A DNA stretch of 64,000 nucleotides from JALHUB01 sp963719465 (GTDB lineage: Bacteria > Chloroflexota > Dehalococcoidia > DSTF01 > JALHUB01): assembly GCA_963719465.1 (NCBI GenBank), contig OY970386.1, forward strand, positions 2,170,001 to 2,234,000, written 5' to 3'. A model generated the notes under the pieces. It saw nothing but the letters and a program-made list of their open reading frames with translations. It searched no databases and was not told where the DNA came from. Made by a program: the position numbers and the translations under genes. Below are positions 51,176-60,386 of the stretch, piece by piece (within the stretch, counting starts at the first letter, position 1; every line of letters starts with the position of its first letter).

Positions 51176-51955
51176 ATGAAACGCCGATTCTGCTTGCTAG
51201 TCGTTTTGATTTGCCTGCTGCCCGCCTTCGCCTGCAGCGGCAGCGAGAAGCCGACCTACCTGGTGATGGGCGATTCCTTCGCCAACGGCCTCGGCGCCTC
51301 CAAACCGAGTCTCGGCTACCCGTCGTTGTTCTACTCCTTCCTCCGCGACACGACCAAGACGGACATGAGTCTCGTATCGGAAGCGGTGGACGGTGAGACG
51401 ACCAGCAGCGCTATCGCCACCGGTCAACTGGGCAAAGCCCTGGCCGAGCTGCGATTCCGCAACCAGGACAGCGACCCCACCAACAACGTCCTCGTGATCA
51501 CCCTTGACCTCGGCACCAACGACATCGATTCGCTTACGCGTGCCGAGCAGCCCTGCGCTCCTCCGGTCGCCCCTACCGATCCTGCCTGCGTTTCCGCCGC
51601 CGACTCGACCGTCACCGCGGCTCAAGAGAATCTGACGGCGATCCTGCATGCCATACGCGTGGCTGCCGGCCCCAACGTCAAGATGTTCGTCTTCAACTGC
51701 TTCGACGCCTACTCGGGCACAGGCATCCCCATCGAAGCGACGCAGGAGATGCTCGTCACCCTCCTGAATCAGAAGATCGCCGCCATTGCCGCGCAGCCCG
51801 ACATCGATGCGAAGTTGATCGATGCCTACAGCGCATTCAAGGGCAAAGGCCAGCAGCTAACCGCGGCCACCGCTCCATCCACCGAAGTGCACCCCAACGA
51901 CGCCGGCTATCGCGTCCTCGCCGACCTGCTGGAAGCCGCCTACAACGCCGACTGA
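51176..51955 (+). CDS. SGNH/GDSL-type esterase lipoprotein
   Basis: 259 residues. A signal peptide with lipobox (PAFAC, Cys near 20) precedes the hydrolase. Block I is VMGDSFANGLGAS with the nucleophile Ser, block III is DLGTNDIDS, and block V is HPNDAGY with Asp and His of the triad. So all SGNH landmarks are present. It is anchored outside and may act on lipid or sugar esters. The start is the ATG at 51176. Confidence 0.92.
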   Translation: MKRRFCLLVVLICLLPAFACSGSEKPTYLVMGDSFANGLGASKPSLGYPSLFYSFLRDTTKTDMSLVSEAVDGETTSSAIATGQLGKALAELRFRNQDSDPTNNVLVITLDLGTNDIDSLTRAEQPCAPPVAPTDPACVSAADSTVTAAQENLTAILHAIRVAAGPNVKMFVFNCFDAYSGTGIPIEATQEMLVTLLNQKIAAIAAQPDIDAKLIDAYSAFKGKGQQLTAATAPSTEVHPNDAGYRVLADLLEAAYNAD

Positions 51956-51994
51956 GCGCTCGTCAACCGGGCCAGTGCCTTTCTTCCATGTTTA

Positions 51995-53014
51995 GTGCGA
52001 TTCCTTATGGCGAGTGCGCTGATCGCGCTCGCGGTGCGCCCGCCGGTCGTCGTCCAGGAGAAGAGCGGCAGCACCGTGACAAACAGCTACGTCTACGGAG
52101 CAGATCTTCTGTCTGAGACCGATAATAACAACGTGACCACCTATCTCCTTCAGGACGGACTGGGCTCGACGACGGGGCTTACGAACAGCTCAGGCAGCGT
52201 GACCGACACCTACACCTACGACGCCTTCGGGGCAACGAAGACGCACACCGGCACCTCGCCGAACGTCTGGAAGTTCACCGGCGAACAGAACGACGTGACG
52301 GTGAACCAGTCGCCGTACTACCTGCGGGCGCGGTATTATGATCCCGTGATCGGGCGCTTCCTCACGCGGGATCCCTGGCCGGCAAACTCCGTCAACGTAC
52401 AATCCCTGGACCGGTACCCCTACGTGTACAACGATCCCGCTGCCCTCATCGATCCTTACGGCCTCTGCGGCTGGAAGTCGCCCTGGGATTGCCCGCAGCA
52501 GGGCGCGGAAAAGGTTGCGGGCGCGGCCAAGCAGGGAGCTGAAGCCGTGAAGAACGGTGTCGCGGCTGCGGAGGTAGCGATGGTGGACGGCGCTCGGTGG
52601 GTGGGTGATGATTACCACTGGACGCCGTATTTGGAGGCGGGAGGCATAGTCGCGCTCGGCGCCGGAATATCAATTGCCTCGGGTGGGACACTCGCCCCCT
52701 TTGTGGCCGAGGCGCTTGCCCCCTTTGTGGCCACGACGCTCGCGCTCGGCGGAGTCTCAGCAATCGGCGTCGGAGTGGCATTCAATATCAACCATGAAAT
52801 GGAAGAATGCAAAGGCGGTGACAAGCTGAGCTGCGTGCTGGCCTCTTCTGACATTGGGGCTGTACCGTTCGATTTCATCAACGCCTGCGGAGGGTCGATG
52901 CCGCAGTCCCTATCGGGAATCGACTCTGCAATCAAGAGGTTCGGTGAACTGGGTGATAAGATTCAGGGGGCAATGAAGCAGTCCCAACGGACCTGCGTAC
53001 CCCCCAAGGAGTAA
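51995..53014 (+). CDS. RHS-core protein with glycine-zipper C-terminal domain, cassette 1
   Basis: 339 residues. The first residues (GTG start, hydrophobic) look like a fused junk start. From about residue 20 the sequence is RHS-like (NSYVYGADLLSETDNNNVTT) with the RHS-associated core (YYLRARYYDPVIGRFLTRDPWP, given in part). The polymorphic tail has a Gly/Ala-rich hydrophobic stretch (GGIVALGAGISIASGGTLAPF, in part) and ends PPKE. The large N-terminal RHS shell is missing, so it is an orphan tip. A 73-residue membrane protein follows. Confidence 0.75.
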   Translation: MRFLMASALIALAVRPPVVVQEKSGSTVTNSYVYGADLLSETDNNNVTTYLLQDGLGSTTGLTNSSGSVTDTYTYDAFGATKTHTGTSPNVWKFTGEQNDVTVNQSPYYLRARYYDPVIGRFLTRDPWPANSVNVQSLDRYPYVYNDPAALIDPYGLCGWKSPWDCPQQGAEKVAGAAKQGAEAVKNGVAAAEVAMVDGARWVGDDYHWTPYLEAGGIVALGAGISIASGGTLAPFVAEALAPFVATTLALGGVSAIGVGVAFNINHEMEECKGGDKLSCVLASSDIGAVPFDFINACGGSMPQSLSGIDSAIKRFGELGDKIQGAMKQSQRTCVPPKE

Positions 53015-53060
53015 GGTGTTGGGGGACCAGAAAATCGGCTGAAAGAGGGGTCAAAAGGGA

Positions 53061-53282
53061 ATGAACAGCTACGGCAACATGGCGAAGTACTCCTCGATCG
53101 CGGCGGCGCTGATCATCCTGATTGGCGGCGGCGTCGGCGTCTGGCTGGGCTCTGTTAGCGTCGGTCATCTGGCTATTTTTGTCGTCTGCGCTATCGTCGC
53201 CGCCGGCTTTCAGTATCTGGTGATCTGGCTGACGTGGCGGATCAACGCAGAGAAGCTGGCAAAGAAAGGCTATCGCTGGTAG
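53061..53282 (+). CDS. Small two-helix membrane protein after RHS cassette 1
   Basis: 73 residues with two predicted membrane helices (IAAALIILIGGGVGVWLG and LAIFVVCAIVAAGFQYLVIW) and a basic end KLAKKGYRW. It lies 46 bases after the RHS tip gene. The place is that of an immunity gene, but no family is recognised. The small protein after cassette 2 has the same layout. Confidence 0.65.
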   Translation: MNSYGNMAKYSSIAAALIILIGGGVGVWLGSVSVGHLAIFVVCAIVAAGFQYLVIWLTWRINAEKLAKKGYRW

Positions 53283-53309
53283 CTACCTCTGCGTGACCAG
53301 TCTGCTCCC

Positions 53310-53978
53310 ATGAAATCGCGGACTGCCGCGTCGAGGAAATCGTGTCTGTTCACCGGCGAGCAGAACGATGTGACCGTGAACCAGTCGCCGTACTTCCTGC
53401 GGGCGCGCTACTATGATCCCCTCATCGGCCGCTTCCTCACAAGGGACCCCTGGCCGGCAAGCGTCTTAACCCCCCAATCTCAGAACCGATATGCGTACGT
53501 TTACAACGATCCGGTACGTTTCGCTGACCAATACGGCTACTTCGGCTGGGACGACATTACGGGCGCACCGGGCAACATCATACACAAAGGCGGCGAAATC
53601 GCTGGTGGAGTTGTCGACACCTGCAGCAGCGCCGTTGGCGCCGCTGCAAATTGGACGGTGGATCAGGCAGCGAGAGCGGGAGCCTGGCTATCGAGCTGTA
53701 ACGGCAAGAAGATTGTTGGCGGAGCGATTGTTCTAGGAGGAGGAGCTGTTGCCCTCGGACTTGGTGGGTACGTGGTGTTGGCTGGAGCTGGGGTGGCTTC
53801 GGAAGCCACTACGGCTCTCGGGCTCGTGGAGGGCCTCCATACCATGACGGCAGGAGGCGCTATTGCGACTGGCGGATTGGCTCTCGGTGCGGTTAGCTTA
53901 GGCGCGTTCACCAATGCCGGATGCGGGAAAACTAGCCAAGCGTTCGGACAAACGGAACCAGGGCCCCGTAAGGAGTAA
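53310..53978 (+). CDS. RHS-core protein with glycine-rich tail, cassette 2
   Basis: 222 residues. Only the last part of the RHS core is left (FTGEQNDVTVNQSPYFLRAR, RYYDPLIGRFLTRDPWP), then a different tail: GYFGWDDITGAPGNIIHKGG and a long Gly/Ala/Val hydrophobic region (GGAIVLGGGAVALGLGGYVV). It ends GPRKE, close to the PPKE of cassette 1. The start codon is uncertain and the N-terminus (MKSRTAASRKSC) is not RHS-like. It is probably a tip fragment kept as recombination donor, or an active small toxin. Confidence 0.65.
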   Translation: MKSRTAASRKSCLFTGEQNDVTVNQSPYFLRARYYDPLIGRFLTRDPWPASVLTPQSQNRYAYVYNDPVRFADQYGYFGWDDITGAPGNIIHKGGEIAGGVVDTCSSAVGAAANWTVDQAARAGAWLSSCNGKKIVGGAIVLGGGAVALGLGGYVVLAGAGVASEATTALGLVEGLHTMTAGGAIATGGLALGAVSLGAFTNAGCGKTSQAFGQTEPGPRKE

Positions 53979-53987
53979 AAGGCCGAA

Positions 53988-54188
53988 ATGAAGAAACCAG
54001 CAAGGCGCCGTGTGGTTATGTTCGCTGCCCCCTGGTGGTCGGCCATCTTGTTAGTCTACGGTGCCTTCATCTACATTGGAGTAGCCAAAATCGGAGCGTC
54101 GGCAGCGCTTGTCGCGCTCGTCTTCGGCGTCTTAGCACTGGCCTTTGTTATCGGGTCGTGGCTGGGCTACAAACGCCTGCACCTGTAG
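53988..54188 (+). CDS. Small two-helix membrane protein after RHS cassette 2
   Basis: 66 residues, ten bases after the cassette 2 stop. It has a basic start (MKKPARRRVV) and two hydrophobic segments (WWSAILLVYGAFIYIGVA; LVALVFGVLALAFVIGSWLG) with a YKRLHL end. It is not evidently similar in sequence to the 73-residue protein but has the same size, topology and place. A candidate immunity protein. Confidence 0.6.
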   Translation: MKKPARRRVVMFAAPWWSAILLVYGAFIYIGVAKIGASAALVALVFGVLALAFVIGSWLGYKRLHL

Positions 54189-54205
54189 ATTGCACCTGAG
54201 GCAGG

Positions 54206-54437
54206 CGAGGCGGACGACGGGGCTTACGAACAGCTCAGGCAGCGTGACTGACAGCTACACCTACGATGCCTTCGGGGCAACGAAGACGCACACGGGAACG
54301 TCTACCAGCGTCTGGAAGTTCACCGGCGAGCAGAACGACGTGACCGTAAACCAATCGCCTACTACCTGCGGGCGCGGTACTATGACCCCGTGATTGGGCG
54401 CTTCTTCACGCGGCCCCCCGGCTTCTCCAGATAAAAG
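54206..54437 (+). pseudogene. RHS-core remnant, cassette 3, frame broken
   Basis: The sequence repeats the core of cassette 1 (TTGLTNSSGSVTDSYTYDAF, EQNDVTVNQS) but lacks one base in the SPYYLRARYYDP segment (TCGCCTACTAC against TCGCCGTACTAC), so the frame is lost. It breaks off after GRFFTRPP. It is the third copy of the core in 2.3 kb. The last bases run into the promoter of the amidase gene. Confidence 0.7.
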
Positions 54438-54438
54438 G

Positions 54439-54468
54439 TTGACACATCCCGTCCCAACCGACTATCGT
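54439..54468 (+). promoter_or_regulatory. Probable promoter of the amidase gene
   Basis: TTGACA at 54439-54444, 18 bases, TATCGT at 54463-54468, about 55 bases before the ATG at 54524. Confidence 0.5.
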
Positions 54469-54523
54469 AACCCCCGACCAGCCGGACACGAATGCAAGTG
54501 AAAAGTGGGGAGGCGCTAGAAGC

Positions 54524-56302
54524 ATGGAGCAGAGCTTCTGGCAGAAGCGGTTGTCTCGACGCCGGCTGCTCGGGGCCACCTCGCTTGCCGCCGCTGGTGG
54601 TGGTGCGGCGCTCATCCTGCCCAGGCGCTTCTTCGGTCGTTCTTCCACGGCTCAGGCCCAGACAGGACCCGTAATCGCCGAGAACATTCGTCACGGCGCG
54701 TTCGAGCTTTCCGCGGGCGACTCGCGCGGCCTCGAGTGGGCGACTGCGAACACCCCCCTCCTGCGCGCGGCCGGCGACTACGGCGGCTTCCTCATCTCGC
54801 CGATCGTCAAGACCAGCTTCCCTGTCACCCACGTTGGTCTCCACTGGACCGGCGACGGCGCCGGCTGGGACCGCATCGACTTCGACCTGCGCACCTCACC
54901 CGACGGCTCCGCCTGGTCCGCCTGGCGACGCCTTCAAATCGAAGCAGAGCCGCAGGAGACGCCCCGTCACGAGCGCTTCGCCGCTCTCGTCTGGGCGCCC
55001 GGCGCATCTTATGTTCAGTACCGCGCCAATTTCCCTTCCGGCGCGCCGAAGGGCCCCGCGCTTCAGAACGTGACCATCACCGCTCTCAGCGCGACTGGCC
55101 CCGCCGTCTTCGAAGCCGCGCGTTCCCCCACGCGAACGCCGACCCCCGGCAAGACGCCTACCGCAGCGCCGGTCACCCCCGCTCCAACCAACGACGCCGC
55201 CAACCTGCCGCCGCCGTTCGCCTCCGGCCAGCTATTCAGTCGTGAAGCCTGGGGCGCGCCGGAAAGCTATCGCTACTACACCAATGGCGTCGAAGTCTGG
55301 CAGCGAATGTACATTCCGACGAAAAAGATCATCGTCCATCACACCGCGACCCTGACCAACGACAACCCCCAGGACCCCAACTACCCCTACCCGGCCTACA
55401 CCGCTGACCAGGTCTTCCAGGACATCCAGTCCATCTACTACTACCACGCCATCACCCTCGGCTGGGGCGATATCGGCTACAACGCCCTCATCGACCGCTT
55501 TGGGCGCGTCTTCGAAGGCCGCCGGGGCCGGGACAGCAGTCCCAAGGGCGGCGGACGCGAAATCATCAGTCCCGACGTTGTCGCCGGCCACGCCTTGCAG
55601 TGGAACGAAGGCACCTGCGGCGTCTCCTGCTTTGGCAACTACGACGTTAACCAGCTCGGCGCGAATGAGCAGACCAATCTTGTCGGCACCCTCGTCCAGT
55701 TCCTCACCTGGGCCTGCCGCCGCCACTACGTCTGGCCGAACGCCACCACCGACTTCCTCCAGGTCGACTGGGTCTGGCGCACCGGCATCCCCAACATCTG
55801 CGGCCATCGCGACGTGAACACGACCGCCTGCCCGGGGCAGTACCTCTACCCGCTGCTCCCGGACATCCGTCAAAGAGTCGCGCAGGGCGTTGCCTCCATC
55901 GCCGTCATCAAGCCCTCGGCGCAGATAGCCAGCACGCCCTCCGCCGACGAAATCAACAAAGGCTCGGCGACATTCAGCTGGAAATCGCCTGACGGCTCCC
56001 CCAACTTCGCCTACTACCTCGAAGGCTGGTACCCTAACCTCGACACCGATGTCGAAACCTACTTCTCCGGCATGACCAGCGACCGCCGGCCGGCATGGTC
56101 CAGCTTCGGCGGCGCCACCAGCGCGACCATACCGGTTCCCCAACCGGGCCACTACACCTTCCACGTCCGGGCCGGCGACAGCAACAGCGACGGCGCCTAC
56201 GAGGACAACTGGACCTTCATAGCCGGCGTGAGCCCGAACCCCACGCCGGCTCCCAGCGCCCCGACCGGCATAGGCATCCCCGGAGTTGTCCGCAGCAAGT
56301 GA
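54524..56302 (+). CDS. Tat-exported N-acetylmuramoyl-L-alanine amidase (PGRP-like)
   Basis: 592 residues. The twin-arginine signal LSRRRLLGATSLAAAGGG is clear. A beta-rich domain (residues 50-190) and a Pro/Thr linker are followed by the amidase_2/PGRP domain: SREAWGAPESY, IIVHHTATLTND (first His), GWGDIGYNALIDRFGRVFEG (in part), and ICGHRDVNTTACPGQYLY (second His and Cys/His side). The zinc ligands His, His and Cys are all present. A third domain of about 150 residues at the end is Ig-like and may bind the wall. It cleaves peptidoglycan stem peptides. Confidence 0.92.
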   Translation: MEQSFWQKRLSRRRLLGATSLAAAGGGAALILPRRFFGRSSTAQAQTGPVIAENIRHGAFELSAGDSRGLEWATANTPLLRAAGDYGGFLISPIVKTSFPVTHVGLHWTGDGAGWDRIDFDLRTSPDGSAWSAWRRLQIEAEPQETPRHERFAALVWAPGASYVQYRANFPSGAPKGPALQNVTITALSATGPAVFEAARSPTRTPTPGKTPTAAPVTPAPTNDAANLPPPFASGQLFSREAWGAPESYRYYTNGVEVWQRMYIPTKKIIVHHTATLTNDNPQDPNYPYPAYTADQVFQDIQSIYYYHAITLGWGDIGYNALIDRFGRVFEGRRGRDSSPKGGGREIISPDVVAGHALQWNEGTCGVSCFGNYDVNQLGANEQTNLVGTLVQFLTWACRRHYVWPNATTDFLQVDWVWRTGIPNICGHRDVNTTACPGQYLYPLLPDIRQRVAQGVASIAVIKPSAQIASTPSADEINKGSATFSWKSPDGSPNFAYYLEGWYPNLDTDVETYFSGMTSDRRPAWSSFGGATSATIPVPQPGHYTFHVRAGDSNSDGAYEDNWTFIAGVSPNPTPAPSAPTGIGIPGVVRSK

Positions 56303-56590
56303 CGCGTCGCTCGCCGCTTGCGACTCGTCGGATCGCTGCTGTCGATTCGCGTAACGCCGCGCCCTCTTCCATGCCGTGTGCGATCGTCGCTTGTCGACTG
56401 CGCTGATCGCGTTCATGGTGCCCTCGTCGCCTCGCTCCTCGGGCCGCCCCGTCGTAGCGAGTTCGTCCGTCGCGTCCCATCCCGACCCCGTGCCCGCCGG
56501 CGCCTTTTTCGCACAAGAAAACGCGGTCGCCCCGAAGAACCACCGCGTCTCTTTCAAGCGCCTGAAGCGTTTGATCTCGAGTTCGATTGT
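56303..56590. other. Intergenic region between convergent genes
   Basis: No gene is seen apart from the terminator at 56515-56548. Confidence 0.4.
56515..56548 (-). terminator. Terminator of the GPR1/FUN34-like gene
   Basis: On the minus strand ACGCGGT pairs with ACCGCGT (seven pairs, 14-base loop) and is followed by TTTTCTTG, 43 bases after the stop at 56591. Confidence 0.65.
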
Positions 56591-57271
56591 CTACTGCCCC
56601 ACCATCACGCCGGGCTCGCCGACGCCGATAGCCAGGCTTGGCTTCCGCTGCAGCGAGCCAAGCGGCGGAACCTCGCGACCGAACAGCGAGTGCGTCAACA
56701 GGCCCGTTGCCGTGTAAGTTGCCGCAAGCGCCGACACCAGGAACGCGTAGGCGCCGATCTGGATTAACCAGTCCCGGCCCAGGAAGAACCCCGGCACCTC
56801 AATCACCGCTGCCGCGCCCAGAACCAGCAAGAACACCGACGTTGCCACATTCTGGCGCACGGCCGCTACCGACCCGATCAAGGTAATGATAGCGACCGGC
56901 AGGAACCAGTAGCCCAACGGCACGAACGTGCCCGTCTGAGGAATCGCTGGAATCGTCCCGGCTGAGCTTAGCACTACCAGCGAGCTGAACCCGATCCAGA
57001 ACGATCCCCATAGCGTGTGAATCGCCGTCCCCAGGCCGTCCCTGGCGCGGTAACACCACATGCCCGCCAGCAACTGCGCCAGTCCCGCGAACACCACCAG
57101 CGGTGCCACGAATACCAGGTCCGTCCGGTTCATCGCACCGTACCAGCCGGCCAGGTTCGCCCCTACCAGGAGCGCCGACGTGGCAAATGCAAACAGCCCC
57201 AAAATCGACGGCGCCGCTATGGGCTGCAGGAATACACGCGCGCCGTTTGTTCCGACATGTCTCTCTTCCAT
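56591..57271 (-). CDS. GPR1/FUN34/YaaH-like acetate uptake transporter
   Basis: 226 residues from the ATG at 57271 with GGAGGAC upstream. Six membrane helices are seen; after a short soluble start comes APSILGLFAFATSALLVGANL (in part). The family consensus NPxPLGL appears as the APSILGLF variant. Further, GLAQLLAGMWCYRARDGLGT (AGM-W, the usual motif) and GYWFLPVAI agree with the SatP family. It moves acetate or a related small acid. There is no acetate kinase gene near. Confidence 0.85.
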   Translation of the reverse strand: MEERHVGTNGARVFLQPIAAPSILGLFAFATSALLVGANLAGWYGAMNRTDLVFVAPLVVFAGLAQLLAGMWCYRARDGLGTAIHTLWGSFWIGFSSLVVLSSAGTIPAIPQTGTFVPLGYWFLPVAIITLIGSVAAVRQNVATSVFLLVLGAAAVIEVPGFFLGRDWLIQIGAYAFLVSALAATYTATGLLTHSLFGREVPPLGSLQRKPSLAIGVGEPGVMVGQ

Positions 57272-57621
57272 GTCCTCCACCCTTCTTTCGTCTCCCGTCA
57301 TCTGCAGCCCCAGGTCCCCTTCTCTCCCCGAGGCCCTTCCCGGGAGACCTTTCTTTCAATAGTTAACATCGCATATAACTGTGTAAGTCTCGTGAAGAAG
57401 AACCAACGTCCTATCGAAGATTCGTGAAGACGCAGCGTTATGTAAACTCTCCCCTGCCGAAGCGACCGACGCCTTCGCATCGCAACCCGCCGCCTTCGAT
57501 GCCGACGCCGCGTCCCGCCGGTTGACCCTTGGCCCCAGCGCCCTACAATTGCCCTAGAAGCCCCATCGCCAGACGAAGGAGCGCATTCGGCGAAAATGAC
57601 CGCCCCAGATCGGAGACCATC

Positions 57622-58983
57622 GTGACCACAATCCTCGAGCGCTTTCGCACCCTCCACCAGCGTTCCGCCGCCCTTCACAAGCAGGCCGAACGCATCTTCC
57701 CTAACGGCGTCACCCACGACATCCGCCACTTCTCGCCGTTTCCCATCTACGTCGACCACGCCCTCGGCGCCCGCAAATGGGACGTTGACGGCAACGAAAT
57801 CATCGACTACGTCATGGGCCACGGCGCCCTCCTCCTCGGCCACGCCCACCCCACGCTCGTCCGCGCCGTCACCCGCCAGATCGCCAGAGGCACCCACTAC
57901 GGCGCCTCGACGGAGCTGGAAATGGAATGGGCCGGCTGGATCCGCAAGCTCGTGCCCTCCGCCCAGCGCGTCCGCTTCCACTCCTCCGGCACCGAAGCGA
58001 CGATGATGGCCATCCGCCTCGCCCGCGCCTACACCGGCCGCAACAAGCTCGTCCGCTTCGCCCTCAACTTCCACGGCTGGAACGACAGCGTCGTCGGCTA
58101 CGTCCGGCCCGAAGAGACGCTCCCCCACTCGCCCGGCCTGCCCCCCGCCTACCTCGGCGAGCAGATCGTCCTCCCCCAGAACAGCATCCCCAACGTCGCC
58201 CGCGCCCTCGGCGAGGAAGACGACGTTGCCGCAGTCATCCTCGAGCCCACCGGCGCCTCCGCCAGCACCGTGCCCATCGACCCCGACTTCCTCACCTTCC
58301 TCCGCGAGCGCACCGAGCGCTACGGCGTCGTCCTCATCTTCGACGAAGTCGTCACCGGCTTCCGCGTCGCCCCGGGCGGCGCCCAGGAGCGCTACGGCAT
58401 CAAGCCCGACATCACGACCCTGGCCAAGATTGCCGCCGGCGGCCTCCCGGGCGCTGCCGTCTGCGGTCGCGCCGACATCCTCGACTGCATCGAGTTCCGC
58501 CGCGACCCCGAGTGGAACGCCCACGAGCGCGTCGCCCACCAGGGCACCTTCAACGCCAACCCGCTCTCCGCCGCCGCCGGCTGCGCCATGCTCGAAGCCG
58601 TCAGCGACGGCAAGGCCCAGGCCCACGCCGAAGAGATGGCCAAGCGACTCTGCCGCGGCGCCAACAAGATATTCCGGAACCTCGGCGTCAAGGGCTGCGC
58701 CTACACCATCTCCTCCATGTTCCACATGTCGATTGGCGTCGACTGCCCGGAGCCCGTCGATGGCTGGGAGTGGGTATGGGGCGAAGAGCCCGGCGCGAAC
58801 GTCCCTCAGACGCCGCCGCGCGTCATGGCCGCCTTCAAGCAGGCCATGCTGAACAGCGGCGCCGGCGACTTCATGCGGACCGGTGGCCTGACCTCCGCCG
58901 TCCACGACGAGAAGGACATCGACCAGACCCTCGCCGCCCTCGAACCAGCCCTAACGCAGATGAAGGCGGAAGGCGTGATATAG
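57622..58983 (+). CDS. Class-III aminotransferase (GSA aminomutase-like)
   Basis: 453 residues from the GTG at 57622 with GGAGA upstream; the longer open frame lacks similarity. PLP motifs: GSEAxxxA-type SSGTEATMMAIRLARAYTGR (in part), Asp in VLIFDEVVTGFRVAPGG, and the Schiff-base Lys in ITTLAKIAAGGLPGAAVCG. The order and length match glutamate-1-semialdehyde 2,1-aminomutase/aspartate aminotransferase family. No heme genes are around, so it may be a related transaminase. The final 105 bases have a diverged copy at 60481-60585. Confidence 0.9.
   Translation: MTTILERFRTLHQRSAALHKQAERIFPNGVTHDIRHFSPFPIYVDHALGARKWDVDGNEIIDYVMGHGALLLGHAHPTLVRAVTRQIARGTHYGASTELEMEWAGWIRKLVPSAQRVRFHSSGTEATMMAIRLARAYTGRNKLVRFALNFHGWNDSVVGYVRPEETLPHSPGLPPAYLGEQIVLPQNSIPNVARALGEEDDVAAVILEPTGASASTVPIDPDFLTFLRERTERYGVVLIFDEVVTGFRVAPGGAQERYGIKPDITTLAKIAAGGLPGAAVCGRADILDCIEFRRDPEWNAHERVAHQGTFNANPLSAAAGCAMLEAVSDGKAQAHAEEMAKRLCRGANKIFRNLGVKGCAYTISSMFHMSIGVDCPEPVDGWEWVWGEEPGANVPQTPPRVMAAFKQAMLNSGAGDFMRTGGLTSAVHDEKDIDQTLAALEPALTQMKAEGVI
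58879..58983 (+). repeat. Direct repeat, left copy (aminotransferase tail)
   Basis: The last 105 bases of the aminotransferase gene match 60481-60585 at 95 of 105 positions by eye, without gaps. The two copies flank the methyltransferase gene. Confidence 0.9.
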
Positions 58984-58998
58984 CCTCAGGTTGCGAGG

Positions 58999-59028
58999 CT
59001 TGACGCCTGCATGTCATAGTGCTAGAAG
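58999..59028 (+). promoter_or_regulatory. Promoter of the DNA methyltransferase gene
   Basis: TTGACG (59000-59005), 17 bases, TAGAAG (59023-59028), eight bases ahead of the ATG at 59037; again probably leaderless. Confidence 0.5.
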
Positions 59029-59036
59029 TAGAATAA

Positions 59037-60386
59037 ATGTGCGCAAGGATTGCCAGCACTAACGGCCACAACAAGCTCCGGCGTTCAGACCGAGCCCCTC
59101 ATGCCTGGTATCGCTTCGTTCTGTCGTTCCCACCCCACCTGGTTCGCGACTATCTCCGCTCATTCGACGTCGGTCCCTCCCATCGAGTGCTGGACCCGTT
59201 TTGCGGCACGGGCACGGTCTTAGTTGAGTGTCGCAAACTCGGCATCCCTAGTGTTGGGGTCGAAGTCAACCCCGTTCTCCATTTTGCCAGTCAAACCAAG
59301 CTGGACTGGTCGCCCGATCCCGGCTCGCTCGTCCGACACGCGCGACTTATAGCTCTCGAAGCGCGGAACCGCCTAGCTGGGCTTGGGTTTGACGATCGTC
59401 ATCCGCGAACGGAGGAGCCGGGAGATTGCGTCCCCCTCCGCTGTCTTCCCCCTGAGGCCGAACGCCTTCTGCTGACTGGCTCAATCAGCCCGCTGCCATT
59501 GCACCGAGCTCTCGTCTTGAAGGAGTGCATGCAGGAGCACTATGATCCTGTGTTCTCCCGCCACGAGATGTTGGCTCTTGCTGATGTCTTGGTTCATTCA
59601 ATAAGTAACCTGCATTTCGGCCCGGAGGTCGGAATTTCCAGCCCCAAGGTCGATACTGCGGTCGTCGAGCCCTGGATCAAGACTGTGGAGGCGATGGCCG
59701 ATGACCTGCAGGCGCTACGCCTCAAGGCCAACGGTATCGAATCAAGGGTATATCGAGCAGATGCGAGGAATTTGTCCGCTGTTCTCGAACGCAATTCAAT
59801 AGACGCGGTCATCACCTCGCCCCCATACCCCAACGAGAAAGACTACAGTCGTACGACGCGCTTGGAATTGGTCCTGTTGGATTTGGTCCACAACCTCGCT
59901 GAACTGCGAGCGCTGAAGAAGGGAATGATTCGATCCAACACTCGCGGCGTCTATAAGGAGGACGACGACGATTCGTGGTCTGACCCGTATCCCGAGATCC
60001 AAAGGATCGCAGAGCAGATAGAACATCGAAGAATCGAGATGGGAAAGACCTCCGGTTTTGAAAGGCTCTATTCTAGGGTCACGAAACTGTATTTTGGCGG
60101 AATGGCGCGGCATCTTGCTGAGCTGAGGCCTTTCTTGAGGCCGGGAGCGCGCCTTGCATACGTCGTGGGTGATCAAGCCTCGTACCTTCAGGTCATGATC
60201 CAAACCGGCAAGCTGCTTGCCGGCATCGCCAATTCCCTCGGGTATGAGGTCGAACGCATTGACCTCTTCCGCACCCGTCTCGCGACAGCAACGAAGAAGC
60301 AGCTTCGTGAAGAAGTGGTGGTGCTGCGATGGCCGGGTGACCACTCGCCGGAAGGAGATCGTTGCCAAAATGTCTCCAAGCCCTGA
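59037..60386 (+). CDS. DNA amino-methyltransferase (TSPPY type)
   Basis: 449 residues. The SAM motif I is VLDPFCGTGTVLVECRKLG near residue 50, followed by GVEVNPVLHF. The catalytic motif IV is DAVITSPPYPNEKDYSR near residue 255. A TSPPY motif indicates N4-cytosine or N6-adenine methylation. The target-recognition region probably lies between (residues 95-230). The end overlaps, by 17 bases, the beginning of a restriction-enzyme-like ORF. The 3' part and its neighbours are visibly less GC-rich than the core genes, in accord with transfer. Confidence 0.9.
   Translation: MCARIASTNGHNKLRRSDRAPHAWYRFVLSFPPHLVRDYLRSFDVGPSHRVLDPFCGTGTVLVECRKLGIPSVGVEVNPVLHFASQTKLDWSPDPGSLVRHARLIALEARNRLAGLGFDDRHPRTEEPGDCVPLRCLPPEAERLLLTGSISPLPLHRALVLKECMQEHYDPVFSRHEMLALADVLVHSISNLHFGPEVGISSPKVDTAVVEPWIKTVEAMADDLQALRLKANGIESRVYRADARNLSAVLERNSIDAVITSPPYPNEKDYSRTTRLELVLLDLVHNLAELRALKKGMIRSNTRGVYKEDDDDSWSDPYPEIQRIAEQIEHRRIEMGKTSGFERLYSRVTKLYFGGMARHLAELRPFLRPGARLAYVVGDQASYLQVMIQTGKLLAGIANSLGYEVERIDLFRTRLATATKKQLREEVVVLRWPGDHSPEGDRCQNVSKP

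Noticed and set aside
57298..58905. A 535-residue minus-strand ORF opposite the aminotransferase
   Set aside because: It is the complement of a clear PLP enzyme; its Gly/Val/Asp-rich, low-complexity translation is a shadow of high-GC codon usage.
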